Origin: Liriodendron chinense
Lineage: Eukaryota; Streptophyta; Magnoliopsida; Magnoliales; Magnoliaceae
Length of the DNA stretch: 64,000 nucleotides
Reading direction: 5' to 3'
NCBI GenBank assembly: GCA_003013855.2
Contig: ML058440.1
Span: 1,736,001 to 1,800,000 of the forward strand
Numbering within the stretch: the stretch's first letter is position 1; every line of letters begins with the position of its first letter. The notes beneath the pieces are model-generated. The model was given only the letters and a program-made list of their open reading frames with translations. It made no database searches and was not told where the DNA came from. Positions 1-11,814 of the stretch are shown piece after piece. The position numbers and the translations under genes are program-made.

Positions 1-241
1 GTACAAAATGCGATACTTTTATTTTGCTATCCATCATCGACTAAAAGTTAATTTTCAATTGGTGTGGCCCACCTGAGAAGCAATGGACCTGATTTTTGCA
101 CAAGGTGTAAAATATTATAAACTTAAATTAGACCGTACAAAATGCGATACTTGTATTTTGTTATCCATCATCGGCTAAGAGTTATTTTTTCTTTGGTGTG
201 GCCCACCTGACAAGCAATGGAGCTGATTGTTGCATAAGGTG
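1..241. repeat. Tandem duplication upstream of the P450 gene
   Basis: Two copies of a roughly 107-bp sequence begin with GTACAAAATGCGATACTT at 1 and at 135 (period about 134). Both contain the run GTGTGGCCCACCTGA and differ by scattered substitutions. The first copy is cut by the window edge, so there may be more copies to the left. The array ends about 180 bp before the P450 start codon. No coding capacity is seen. Confidence 0.85.
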
Positions 242-367
242 ATCCTCATAGTGGGGCCAACCCATTGGACCGGGTGGATGTCACATGCACTTGATACGTT
301 GCAAGTTATCCACTGTGTGGACGGTAACTTACCGTACAAACGGTTGGATGCATGTCAGCATTTTTAG

Positions 368-376
368 TTTATATAA
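368..376 (+). promoter_or_regulatory. Putative TATA box of the P450 gene
   Basis: TTTATATAA lies 43-51 bases upstream of the ATG at 419. Initiation about 30 bp downstream would give a 5' leader of only about 15-25 bases. This is inferred from position and sequence only. Confidence 0.45.
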
Positions 377-418
377 CTCATCTTTGCTTCTCTCCCAATT
401 TCCCAACCAAGCTACTCA

Positions 419-3400
419 ATGGATATTTTCACTTTGCCGTATCTTGCTATCTCTCTTCTAATTGCTGGCGTCGCTGCAGTCGCTCTGTTCTTCATAGGCT
501 TTGTATTAGCCTTGCAAATCTACTATTTCAAGGCAATGCTATGGAAAGATCAGCGCCATCCAGTCGTAGGGACCGTATTTAGTCAGCTCATTCACTTCAA
601 CACCCTCTTTGATTACCTTACATCGCCGGCCCACAAGTACCCCACTTATCGTCTGATCGCTTTTCCGCATGATCGAATCTACACCTGTGATCCAGCCAAT
701 ATAGAACACATCCTCAAAACCAATTTCTCTAACTACAGCAAGGTAATCTCATTCAATAAATTAATCATGAAGTTGAATTATATTGTATTCCAGTAGAGGA
801 GGATATGATTTTCTGGTGCTGGGTTTGTGCAAGTGGGGCCCTTTTTCAGTGATCCATATCGTTCATGGACGATGATTCAGAATTCTCCTTGATGGGATGA
901 TTCTAGCTCTTTAGTTGATATCCTACAAATAATTAAGAAAAGGAATCGACAGGGGTTGACTTTCAAATGAAAAATACCAAAATTGCATGGCTAGAATTTT
1001 CCAATCCAGGAATTCTTTTTTATTTTTATTTTTTGGGTATGATCCATCCATGGTGGGTAGGGCTCTCAATGGAGTGGGTCAAATCCGATATCCGATTCGT
1101 TCCGAATCCATATAATGCGGATTTGGATCTTAAAATAGGTCTGATTAGTTAAATGGACTGGATTTGGATCTTAAAATAGGTCCGATTACTTAAATGGACT
1201 GGATATGGATTTACAGGAACATATCCGAGTTTGATCCGAATCCGATTAAGATCCGACTCATTGCCACCTTACTTTATATGTTATATTCATGCTGGCCATT
1301 TGTTTTACAAATTGTTTTTGGCCATGTCAACCATACCATAATAAATAGTGGGATTTGCATCATTTTTCTACTAAATTAAATATATTATATTATATATTTT
1401 ATATCATATATTTTTTTAGACTGGGTGGATATCGGACCTAGATCCGACCCGAATCCGATGGTTATATGGATTTTGGATCGGAAATAGATCTAACAATTTA
1501 TAAATGGATCGGATATGGATATCACCTTTTAGAACCAAGTTGGATCCGAATTTGAATCCGAATCCGTCTACAGATATGTGGACTTGGAGCCGGATCCAAC
1601 TGGATCCGATCCAGATCCGACCCATTGAGAGCCCTAATGGTGAGGCATCCAAATCAAGGGTTCGGATCAATGATTGATGGTCCCATTTGTACAAACTGGA
1701 AACTAGAAGAAACTATGCATGCCACTGATCCAGGATTAGGATCATGTAATTCCCGTTCATATCTACGGTAGTTACCAAGCACTTGGGTACATATGCCAGT
1801 GCCACACATGTAAAAGATTTTGATTGTTCATTTGTTGCACCCTTTCGAGGAGATGGGCCGTATGTTAGGTCCTTTCATTGATCTTTCACCCATTGATTGA
1901 GGACAATTGGTTGGACGTTTTACCAAGTGTCCAATTTGGATGGGCAATGATCATTTGACTGGTGTGATCTTGGGTTACAATCGATCCAAGGTAGGACCCA
2001 GCAGATCAATGGTCTGGATCTTCTACATACATGACAGGTGCACCTAGATGGTTGATTCAATGGTTCCTCATGAAACTGAATTAAGAAAACCAATCTGTTT
2101 GTAATTAGTATCTGTTGTATGAAAATCTACTGCAGGGAGAGTTTATTTATAACATATTGAAGGATCTATTCGGAGACGGGATTTTCATAGTGGACGGTGA
2201 TAGATGGCGCCACCAGAGAAAGCTTGCGAGTAATGAATTCTCCACCAGAGTTTTGAGGGAATTCAGCAGTTTTGTCTTTCGCGACAATGCCATGAAGTTG
2301 GCAGAAAAGGCTTCAGATGCAGCAACTGCTAACAAGGCCATGGATATGCAGGTTCTTTTAGTTGCATTTTTCATGGGATGTGTCTGTTCTCTTTGCATTG
2401 ATTCAGTGTGAATTAGGACTATGATCCTACACATGGTTGAACTGATGGTAAATCTGGATCATTCATCTAGTGGGCTCTTCTGTGGACCAACCATGGTTCA
2501 GAGAATATACCAGCTAGATGATTCTAGCCCTCTTGAATGTTTTGATTTTTTTACCATCTGTTCCTGATTAGATAGCTGGAATTTCCCGACAGGTGTTAGT
2601 TTCTCTATAATGTGTCACTGATGGTGGTGCCTACCTGGTCAATGGTCTGTGCTCACCAACCGTACGCCCATGTATATGGATTATGGAAGTGAGATGATTC
2701 ACTGCAGAGAAACAGATCAACTTTAGCTGTGGTTAACACTGATTGTACAAATTGTGGGCCCAGGAATGGATGGACTGAAGCGAAAAATTAAGCTAGCAGA
2801 TGATCTCATCCATCCTGATGGTTTTCCTACAAATTGACAGTAAAAAAAAAAAAAAAAAGGAGAATCTATAAAGGTCACTGATCAGATGGGATTTTCGGGT
2901 ATGGTGGGTGATTTGGATTGGCCCTGATCAAATGAACAAGTGTCCTACTTCTCGATTTTATTCAAATTCTGTTTTACTTAATTGTAGGATCTGTTGATGA
3001 AATCAACCTTAGATTCAATATTTAAGGTTGGATTCGGGGTCGATCTAAACGGCCTATCGGGATCAGATGAGTTTGGAAATCAATTCAACAAGGCTTTTGA
3101 TGAAGCGAATGTCATCTCATACTGGAGATTCGTCGATGTTTTCTGGAAGCTTAAGAGATTTCTAAATATTGGTACTGAAGCTGCTATGAAGAGAAATGTG
3201 AAGGTGATGGACGACTTCGTGTTCCGACTGATTCGACGCAAGAGGGAGCAGATGAAAACTGAAAAGAATCATGTAAGGAAACTAATTGTTATTACACAAC
3301 TGGGCCATAATAAAGGATAATGGGAAACTAATTCCCAGCTATCTGATTAGTAGGACACGAGAAAAATCAAATTTCGAATCTCACTCAAATCCCACCTGTG

Positions 3401-5686
3401 TTCTCTGTGAACAGAGGAGCAAAGAAGACTTATTGTCGAGGTTTCTTATCGAGAGCGAAAAGGATCCAGATAACATGACAGATCAGTACTTGAGAGACAT
3501 AATCCTCAATTTCATCATCGCGGGGCGGGACTCCACGTCAGGCACGCTTACCTGGTTCTTTTACATGCTTTGCAAACATCCCCTCATACAAGAGAAGGTT
3601 GCTCGAGAAGTGAGAGAGGCGTCCAAAGTGAATGAGAATGCTTCAATTAGCGAATTCACTGCAAGTTTAACAGAAGAGGCTATTGACAAGATGCACTATC
3701 TCCATGCAACACTGTCTGAGACTCTCAGGCTTTATCCTTCAGTTCCAGTGGTAATATACCGGTCTATTAGTTAGATTTCGGTAAATTAAGATTGCTATTT
3801 TGATGTCATCTTTGGAACGTGGCCCATCATCGGAGAGGTAGAATATTGATTGAATGGTCATGATCGATGCGAATGTACACGATTTTGGGGTGGTGATGGG
3901 CATATGGTGGATGTTAGAAAGACTGGTTATTTCGAAGTAATCCATTAACATTCGAGTGTTACTCTTATAGAATACAGAGTAACTTCCAAATTGTGACACA
4001 TGCGGACAAGATCCTGACCGTTCATCACGGGAATCCTACCCCCGTATATGTTGTGGTCAGGAAATCAGGCCAGTGTGTGTGTGTGTCTATATATATATAT
4101 ATATATGTATATATATAGCCACCAGGCTGACATTTTTGGGACATCCAAACACAGCATCAATCAATTAGACTAGTGGAATTAAGTTAAAATCTAATCAAGC
4201 TTCGTTTTCGGGAGACATTTGTATTGCAGAATGCAAAGAATACAGATGAAGATGATGTATTGCCGGACGGTTTTAGAGTGAAGAAAGGAGACATGATGAA
4301 TTATATGCCTTATGCCATGGGAAGGATGACATACATTTGGGGAGAGGATGCTGAAGAATTCAGACCCGAGAGATGGCTCGACAATGGAGTTTTCCGTCCT
4401 GAATCGTCCTTCAAATTCACAACCTTTCAGGTCAGCAACATCTTCCTCTCCACATATAAATCTTCCAAAATCGAAACAAGATTGACGGGGATCGGCTTAG
4501 CAGCTGATCTTACCTCCCCAAATTGTAGCTTGAACTGGACGTCGAGCCAGACATACTGTGGGGCTCCACTTTGGATTGGCCAATGTGCTAAGATTGCTCT
4601 GATGGGTTGATCTGGTGGGTCACAAAATCACCTCCAAATGGACAGTTGAAACGAGAAGTTTTGGATGTTAGGTCTGTTTGCAGTGCATGATATGGCCTAC
4701 TTGAACGTCGAATTGCTGCAATCTATATGCACTGTAACCCATTGGAAGTTGGTCCCGACAGATGAACAACTCCAGTGGACCATGGTGGGATCGGGCAGGC
4801 AATGGTACACGTTCAACGTATAAAAGCCCATTGATCATGGGTTCGTTTTGCTTCTGGCAAGTCAGGATCTAGTGTCTGTCACCACCCACTGGGGCCCACA
4901 TTCTGAGATGGTAATATGATTTCACCCGTCCATATTCTATTCAAAACCACAAATAAGCTATTGCCCCCATAATCAGGCTTCAGGGATGATTTTTGGAGTT
5001 GAATGCGAGCCATTGAAAATCTCCTTTTCATTGTTCTGAATTCATCCAAGATAGTAATGGTCACAATCATCCGTTCAGCGTTAGTTTCTCACGGTGGCTG
5101 TATGGTATTGAGTCCACTGCATGGACGGTTCTAGTCATCGGACCACTCAGTATGTGGGCCCCAGTGAGCAGCAAACACACACTTGATCCTGAGTGGCAAT
5201 AGAGACAACGAACTCTTAATCATACGAGATATTACTCAACTAATTGGAGTTGGTCACCATCATCATTTTCCCACTCTATGAGATATGGACCATTCATCAC
5301 GTCTGCCATACAGTGAATAAGTCCTGGACCAAAGCTCTTGCCAGTCTGCCCATCAAGTGGGTCACACGTGTAAGATAGAAATTGAGGTTAAAATAGAAAA
5401 AAAGAAAAAAAAAAAAAAAAAAAAAAAAAGGACCAATGATCTTTAGTTAAAGCATTGGCATGAGTATATGTGTATTGATCGAAATGTTTGTGGGCAGGCG
5501 GGTCCGAGAATATGTTTGGGAAAGGAGTTCGCCTACAGACAGATGAAGATCCTGGCTGCTGTTCTCCTTCGTTTCTTCAAATACAAGCTCGTGAATGAGA
5601 ACAAGGAAGCTACGTACACCACCAGGATCACCCTTCATATGGACCATGGCCTCCATCTCTTCGCTTTCCACAGGTTGTTGGACTGA
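419..5686 (+). CDS. CYP704C1: Cytochrome P450, CYP704 family (704C1-like), six exons
   Basis: Exons are 419-742, 2136-2351, 2988-3272, 3415-3750, 4230-4430 and 5498-5686. All introns are phase 0 with GT/AG borders, and joining them gives 516 aa, normal for the family. An N-terminal hydrophobic anchor (about residues 8-40) places the enzyme in the ER membrane. The helix-I motif AGRDST is at 311-316, with Ser in place of the usual first Thr. The ExxR motif ETLR is at 377-380, PERW at 433-436, and the haem loop FQAGPRICLG at 453-462, with Cys460 as the iron ligand, formed across the last splice junction. The block DGDRWRHQRKLASNEFSTR in exon 2 is typical of CYP704. Family members are fatty-acid omega- or in-chain hydroxylases, often linked to cutin, suberin or sporopollenin precursors. 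The substrate here is unknown. No frameshift or stop is seen. The subfamily letter is less certain than CYP704. Confidence 0.93.
1058..1636. mobile_element. hAT-type MITE in P450 intron 1
   Basis: A 579-bp element is bounded by perfect 15-bp terminal inverted repeats, TAGGGCTCTCAATGG, at 1058 and (inverted) at 1636. It is flanked by an 8-bp target duplication with one mismatch: ATGGTGGG at 1050-1057 and ATGGTGAG at 1637-1644. The interior is rich in ATCCGA/TCCGAT words and has a direct repeat around 1128-1205. There is no coding capacity. TIR sequence and 8-bp TSD fit the hAT superfamily. Confidence 0.9.
4071..4118. repeat. (GT)n(TA)n microsatellite in P450 intron 4
   Basis: A run of GT dinucleotides is followed by an interrupted TA run inside intron 4 (3751-4229). 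It is a simple sequence repeat of no evident function. Confidence 0.8.
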
Positions 5687-5929
5687 GAATGGGACACGGA
5701 CTTGGTTTTTAATGAATGTATGTTCTGGATTATCTGTTGTTAACAAAATAACAGCCCTTTGGAGGTTGATCGCCCCCATTAAACGGTCTATTAATTCGAT
5801 ATAATGCATGCTTTGGAATAATACTACAAGCAAGAGCCCACTCTGTTTTATGTTACGTGTATGGAGTATAGATTGAAGATCATACTGATTATGATATTAA
5901 ACGTATGATTTTGTTAGGTGAGTTATAGC

Positions 5930-5935
5930 AATAAA
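5930..5935 (+). terminator. Candidate polyadenylation signal of the P450 gene
   Basis: AATAAA lies about 244 bp after the stop codon in AT-rich DNA. It is the first perfect signal I see downstream. Transcript data would be needed to confirm its use. Confidence 0.35.
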
Positions 5936-6736
5936 TAGAACCCGTTTCCACCATACACATGGCGAGGTAAATGGGAGATAAGACCGAATACTTACCATGG
6001 TCTAGTTTATGCTTGATCTAACCGCGTTAAATCTAGCAACTCAAATAATGTTACGTAATAGCAAAATCTCAATAAGAGACCCCGAAGATATTCTTAGTTA
6101 TCATAACAACCAAATTTGATCAGAATTCAAAAAGTTATAAATAGTTCAAAAAAAATAAATCCAGTTAACTACGATCATAAGATGCGTGTCACGTTTCTCG
6201 ATCACATGCCAGAGTCAACGACTTACTGTAGTGATCTCATGCCCGACAGTGGGTATCTACTAAAATAAAGTTATGGCTAGTGATGGATTTGAACGATGCA
6301 CCATAGTGAAGTCCTTACGGCCGAAACCACTTAAGAGGCTATGAAGTAACAACAATGCTAAATTGGCGAGTTTCACGGCACACAATACACGTTCAAGCAA
6401 AGAACGAGGTAATAATCACCAACACGTGGCATCACAAGAATAATTCTTGTTCATGTAGTGGGAGCAGGATGTGCGTGCAGCCAATGGCTAGCACACAACC
6501 AATGGCTAGCTCTCGACAAACAACTTACACACGTGGCGTTGAATAACATACTACAACTGTCTATGGGCCCAGATGATTATTTCTACATCAGCAAACAGTA
6601 AGAGTGGCTACAAAAATCTCTCTCTAGCCACTGCCTCTAAGTTACATAAATAAAAGAAGATCAAGGAGCTTTAGGCCTTAGCCAAGCCTGTACAACATAA
6701 GTCTACAACACAACGCTGCTTATCTTAATTTATATT

Positions 6737-6895
6737 AGCTAAGGAGAAGTGTAATCCAACTTATCTACGCTGCTACACTTGACTAACTTTAGCTTAGGAT
6801 TAGTGTAATCTAGTTTGTTTACGCTATTACATTGGACTGACTTAGCTTAGGAGTAGTGTAATTCCCTTGCTTTATGCCCAAGTCGTTGGACCAAA
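6737..6895. repeat. Three-copy tandem repeat, period about 54 bp
   Basis: Units start with AGCTWAGGAKWAGTGTAAT at 6737, 6791 and 6844. Each contains a TACGCT-like middle block, and the copies are diverged. There are no ORFs. Confidence 0.75.
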
Positions 6896-7330
6896 CAATA
6901 CCCTCTCTTTTTTTCTTTTTTTCAGTAGTGTAATTTTCTTCGATTATGTTAAGTCATTGAACCAAGAAAGACTTTAAAACTTACCATCTATGCCACAGAT
7001 GTTAGGTCGTCGCTTTGTAAGTTTTTATTTTCTTTACGTGAATTAGTTTATCACTGCTATAACGGTGCGCAAAATTTATTTCAACTAAAAGGCAAAAATA
7101 ATTCGTTAGAAAGATAAATCCTCCCCTTATAAATAGCTTGATTTCTATCATACGTAAGACGACTAAATTTCTTAGTTCTTAGTCATAGGCGGCCGCTAAC
7201 AATCTCTCTATCTCAGCACTTGGGCCACAAGCGTTTGATTCAAACTGAGCCATGTACCAACGACCGAATTTCAAACCAAATAAGTTCTTAGTTGAAAAGT
7301 CAACTAAAAAAAGAAGATCCTAGCCGACGC

Positions 7331-7359
7331 GGGGGGGTGGGGGGGGGGGGGGGGGGGGG
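7331..7359. repeat. Poly-G tract
   Basis: A run of 29 bases is G except for one T. It lies in non-repetitive AT-rich sequence. It may be real, or an assembly or polishing artefact. Confidence 0.85.
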
Positions 7360-8054
7360 AGCTTCAGCTGGACTTGGAAAATCATAAATAGTCAATTAAT
7401 TGACACGTGTAATATAAAGAGATGGCTAGGGTTGCCTTATCGGTTTGACTTTTCTTTTCCTTTCTTCGCGTTTCAAAATTTTATTAAATAAACAAAGTGT
7501 GTTTTGTTAATCAAATCGGAATACAGACTTAACTCTTTCGTATCAATTTCCCGACAAAGAAAATCATCAAGAAATCAAGGAATAAGAGGTGAAGATTGCG
7601 GATACCCGCAATCCATGAACTGTCAAAAGACAGCGCAGGTAGACTCCTATGATAGTTTATCACCTTTTGAAAATGGCGATAATCTCTCACATGTAGCACT
7701 TATGTACAGATTTTCAGATTATCCAAATTGCGGGGCACGATGTGGATGGAGAGTATCTCTAAAATGACACTGACCAAGAAAATCTAACCGTCCAATTAAA
7801 GGTAAAATACCTGTTTATCCAAATTCGAAAAGAAAAATCAGTTGGTCACTACCAGATCTGATCTTTGACAATAAGCATATTCCCAAAAGCTGAAACCAAC
7901 GACACTGGCTGCCATGGTTCACGGACGGTTTTGTGCTGCACCGATTGTCCATGAAATTCTACCGTGGAATCCTACACCTAAGACATACATTGACAGAATT
8001 TATTACCTCTGGTACTCCGTGGGTTATTAGGATCCGCTTTCCTTTTGATCCTTT

Positions 8055-8172
8055 CAACACCACGTACCTTTGGAAGTATGCAGATTGGTTGGAATGTTGC
8101 GCCGGATAGTCCCAACCAACACCACCTACCTTTGGAAGGATGCATATTGGTTTGAATGTTGCGTTGGACAGT
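8055..8172. repeat. Tandem duplication, period 62 bp
   Basis: Two copies begin CAACACCAC.TACCTTTGGAA at 8055 and 8117 and end in GGAYAGT. It lies downstream of the BEACH gene coding end. Confidence 0.8.
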
Positions 8173-8959
8173 ATCTCCCCAGTCTAGTATATGCTGAGCC
8201 TCAACGAGACGAGGTGCCTCATTGAGGATTATGTGAATCGTGGTGCTGCCTATGTGCCTAAAGATTAAAGAAAGTCCTCTAGTAATATAAATTCCTAATA
8301 ATAATAAAAATAATAATTTATATATTATAAGAATTTCAAATCCAAGGAAAAGAAATTCTTAGAGGCCGGTGATGGTCCTTCCCCACCAAAGATGGATGTG
8401 TTTTTGTAAAGTTCCATCCACAATCAAGTTAGGGAATGGACGGTTCAGATCACCTTATAAATATGCCATGTGTACGGTTGAAGAGTCTTCCATCATTTCT
8501 GAAATACAAGTGAGCCAGGTTTAACTAAATTTGGCGAGAAAAGCAAGAAGCATACAATGGGGAGGGAGAAACAAAAAAGAAAAGGGAATTGGATTCATTC
8601 GCCAAATTAATATAAATTTTCATTTGGAAAACGAGTAAAATATAGAAAAAGACTAAGAAAAACTAAATTGGAAACGGCCATGGACAAACCGGTACCTTCC
8701 GTAGGCATGAATACTGAAAGGCAAAACAGAGTGGAAAAACCCTATACAAGATTAGTCTAGACATGTAAAGTTATCCCGCTGGCTTTATGGGTACATATGT
8801 TACATCCAAAAAACCCTCAGCTACATACAGAAATCACGCATTTTGTAAGAGTGCTCACCACACTAGCATCTGCATTTGATACAGCAAAGGAACTCGGTAC
8901 TGTTTCAGAGGCATCTGTTACACTCCCCTCTCTGAACAAAATACAAGGGATTGAGACTT

Positions 8960-10689
8960 TCATTTAATGAGAGGACTGAGCCCATCACCCTCCCATCCAA
9001 GCCGAAGCATTTGATCCACCACCTTCAAGCTCAACTGAAACCCAGGGGAATTGTTAACTCACAGCTAAATAAAGGCAAGATGAGAAACATAAAAGTGACA
9101 TACAAGAATGCAAAACTGCTGGTTCAATTAGATAAAAAGAGAATAAAAAAAACATTGAGGGTGCATCTGGAAGTAAAAAACAAAAAATTGCAGTTGGCAG
9201 GAACTCTGATCCAGCTAGGCAGGCATGGTGTTTGGGCAGCATGGAGAACAGAAGCTGCATCAAGCAGGCCGCTGTTTTCCTGCTTTTTCACGAATGAGTG
9301 GAGCTATATACAGGAAGGTCCCTAAAATATCTCACTTCCACTCTGGTACCAGCCTACAGAATTGGCATAATTGCATTGGAAACCAAAACTGCAAAATGTA
9401 GGCCAAGGAAAAACCGAAACCTCCACAGCTAATATATGGACTGACACCATCACCAGGTGAAGTCTTTTCCTTCAACTTTTGTGTTAAATGACTGAAAATC
9501 AGCTACAAGTTATGGAAATATCAAGCCTTTTGTATGTCACTGGTCATAAAGAATCTGAATAGTAAGACAACAAAAATCATGTAACTATTAAAAAGGTGAC
9601 TTACAGCTGGATCAGTGAAGATCATCAACTGTCTATCTGCTGTTGACACCAGAAGATTTGTGTTATCTTTGTTCAGAGCCATTGCTGTAATATCTTGCCC
9701 TTCTTGTAGCTCTAAGGTGTGAAATATCTGAAGAGCAGGATTCTTGCTTGTTAAAAGCAGGTTTCAGATATAAAAAGACTAACAAAATGAATAGAATTGA
9801 AATGCTGACTACTTTTCATTTTCAGTTTCCCAATACCTTCAGTGTGTGCAAATCTAGGAAGCAAATGGACGGCAGTGAAACGGCCAACCTATTTGCATTT
9901 TTCTCACATGATGCTAATGTAAGATCCTCAATTTTGGATTGGTCTGACCCCAACTCTCTGCTATCACCAGTGCCATAGTTCTCTCTTGTCTTATCAACAG
10001 AACAAGAGCTTGTCCCAATCAGAACACTTTCTCCATCAAGAGAAACCTCCATGCAGCTGATGCTGCCCAAAAAAGGAGATAGAATTGCTGTTGCAATGGG
10101 AATCCCATTGATGGTGAAGGTGCTGAGCTTTTGCTCTGACTTATTCCATGTCATTATTACTCCTTCAGATGAAAGACAGACTGCATGTGCCCCTACAGTG
10201 GCCAGCCTTCTGATCAGCCTACCCCGCCTTGTAGAATGCAGAAGCACATCGGAAGAAAGAGAGCATGAAACAACGATACCCAGATCAGAATTGACATAAC
10301 AGCATGTTATTTCCCTGAGATGGCCTCTTAGAACATGTATAGGACCTTCAATACGACGCCTCCGGCTAGTGTCTGCAAAGCTGTTTGAGCTACCACCCGC
10401 AAGAGGACTACCAGTAGGTGGCGTTGCCGGAGTCGCGGAAGGTTCTGAAATGTTGCTTGAGTGAGATACAGATGTCCGGTGTATCCTCCACAGTATCACA
10501 GTTGTATCTCGAGATCCCGTCACAAGGTAGCTGCTATCAGGTGAGAGAGCTAGGCAGGTGACTGGCGCACAATGCCCTGCTGCTGTTTCAAGGGTCTTTG
10601 CTCCATCAGGTGAGATCAACTTCACACTGTTATCTGCATGGCCACCTGGTTAACAAACAGATGAAATGATCAAATACCACAGGAAGAAA

Positions 10690-10734
<45 letters not shown>

Positions 10735-11814
10735 CAAACCATCTGTCTTTCCTTCTTTCCTTTTTTTTCTTTTTTTTTTTGTGTGTGTGTGTTGGAAATG
10801 TTCAACTCATTTTTCATTTCTGCTTTGACTCGTGTTCAAAATTCAGGTTCAAACCATTTTTCTTTCTGTTTTACTTTTTGTGGCTTTTAACCATTTTCTT
10901 TACAATCAGCGCAGCTTTTTAAACAATTAAGAAAAGGTATGACAGGAGCTCTCTTATTCTATGAATCACATGCATTTTTTAGGTGGCATGAAGGTGGCAA
11001 AGGGGAGGTGGGGAGGAATGTATGGCGTATTTGTCTTCCTGCTGGGCTGTGGGCGCTGTGGCTTGAAAGAAATAATCTCTATTTCTGGAATTGAAAAAAG
11101 TCCCCCGATGAGATCTATAAAGTGGTAAAGGAGCCGATTATAGAAAGGGCATCCATCGCAAAGTTCTGTGGGGCTGACCAATTCCCTATTATTTGGGAAG
11201 ATTTGTAGTTGTTTGCTTGTATTTGGGGTTTTCTTTTCCTCCTTTTGTTGTTTTCTGTTTTCTTTTGGCTTCGGCCTTTTCTCTTTAATAAAATTATCAC
11301 CGTTTCAAAAAAAAAAAAAAAAAAACACTCTTCTTTTAGAAACTACAATCGCTACCAAGAAGCCACGAACTCTGTCTGAACCAAGGAAATTGCATTCCAT
11401 TTTTTAAGACATGAATGGTAGATTGAGGACAATGACTACCCTACCAGTGATGATTTCTTTGTCGCATGTGACTGCAACGATGGCTGAGCTTCTGATTCCA
11501 GATGTTGCAAATGCCAACGCCCGGGGGAAATGCCATTCTTCTGAACCTGATCCAGCTGGCCCTTTGAACATGCGCATGAAAGCTCCACCTGTGGAACTTG
11601 CTATGGCTTTCCCATGTTGAAATAGGAAAGGTGTGCCGTGGCCATCTGGTGTGTTTGGCTGCCACTTGTGAATCGCAACATGTGCAGCTGGAGCATTTTC
11701 ATCAACAACTATAACAGAGTCCATCGATGCGAAAATAGCAGCAGCAGGCACATTGCACCGCTCTGGATTTGGAACTATGTACGGTCTGATCTCATTTGGA
11801 TTCCGAAAGATGGT
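8960..11814 (-). CDS. BCHC2: BCHC2-like exons 20-23 (WD40 propeller and C-terminus)
   Basis: Exons are 11445-11814, 9837-10645, 9605-9727 and 8960-9034. WD40-type blocks include ITGGHADNSVKLISPDGAK (split Gly codon across exons 20/21), TCLALSPDSSYLVTGSRDTT with ILWRIHR, VLRGHLREITCC, and ITAMALNKDNTNLLVST in exon 22. The last 24 residues end LGWEGDGLSPLIK, then TGA (8960-8962). The propeller is thought to bind protein partners. Confidence 0.95.

Larger units (their letters stand above)
5687..8959. other. Intergenic region between convergent genes
   Basis: This AT-rich stretch of about 3.3 kb holds the 3' UTRs of the P450 gene (+) and the BEACH gene (-). It also contains a 54-bp tandem repeat, a poly-G tract and a 62-bp tandem duplication (listed separately). 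The open frames are short and resemble nothing I know. No RNA gene was recognised. Confidence 0.7.
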
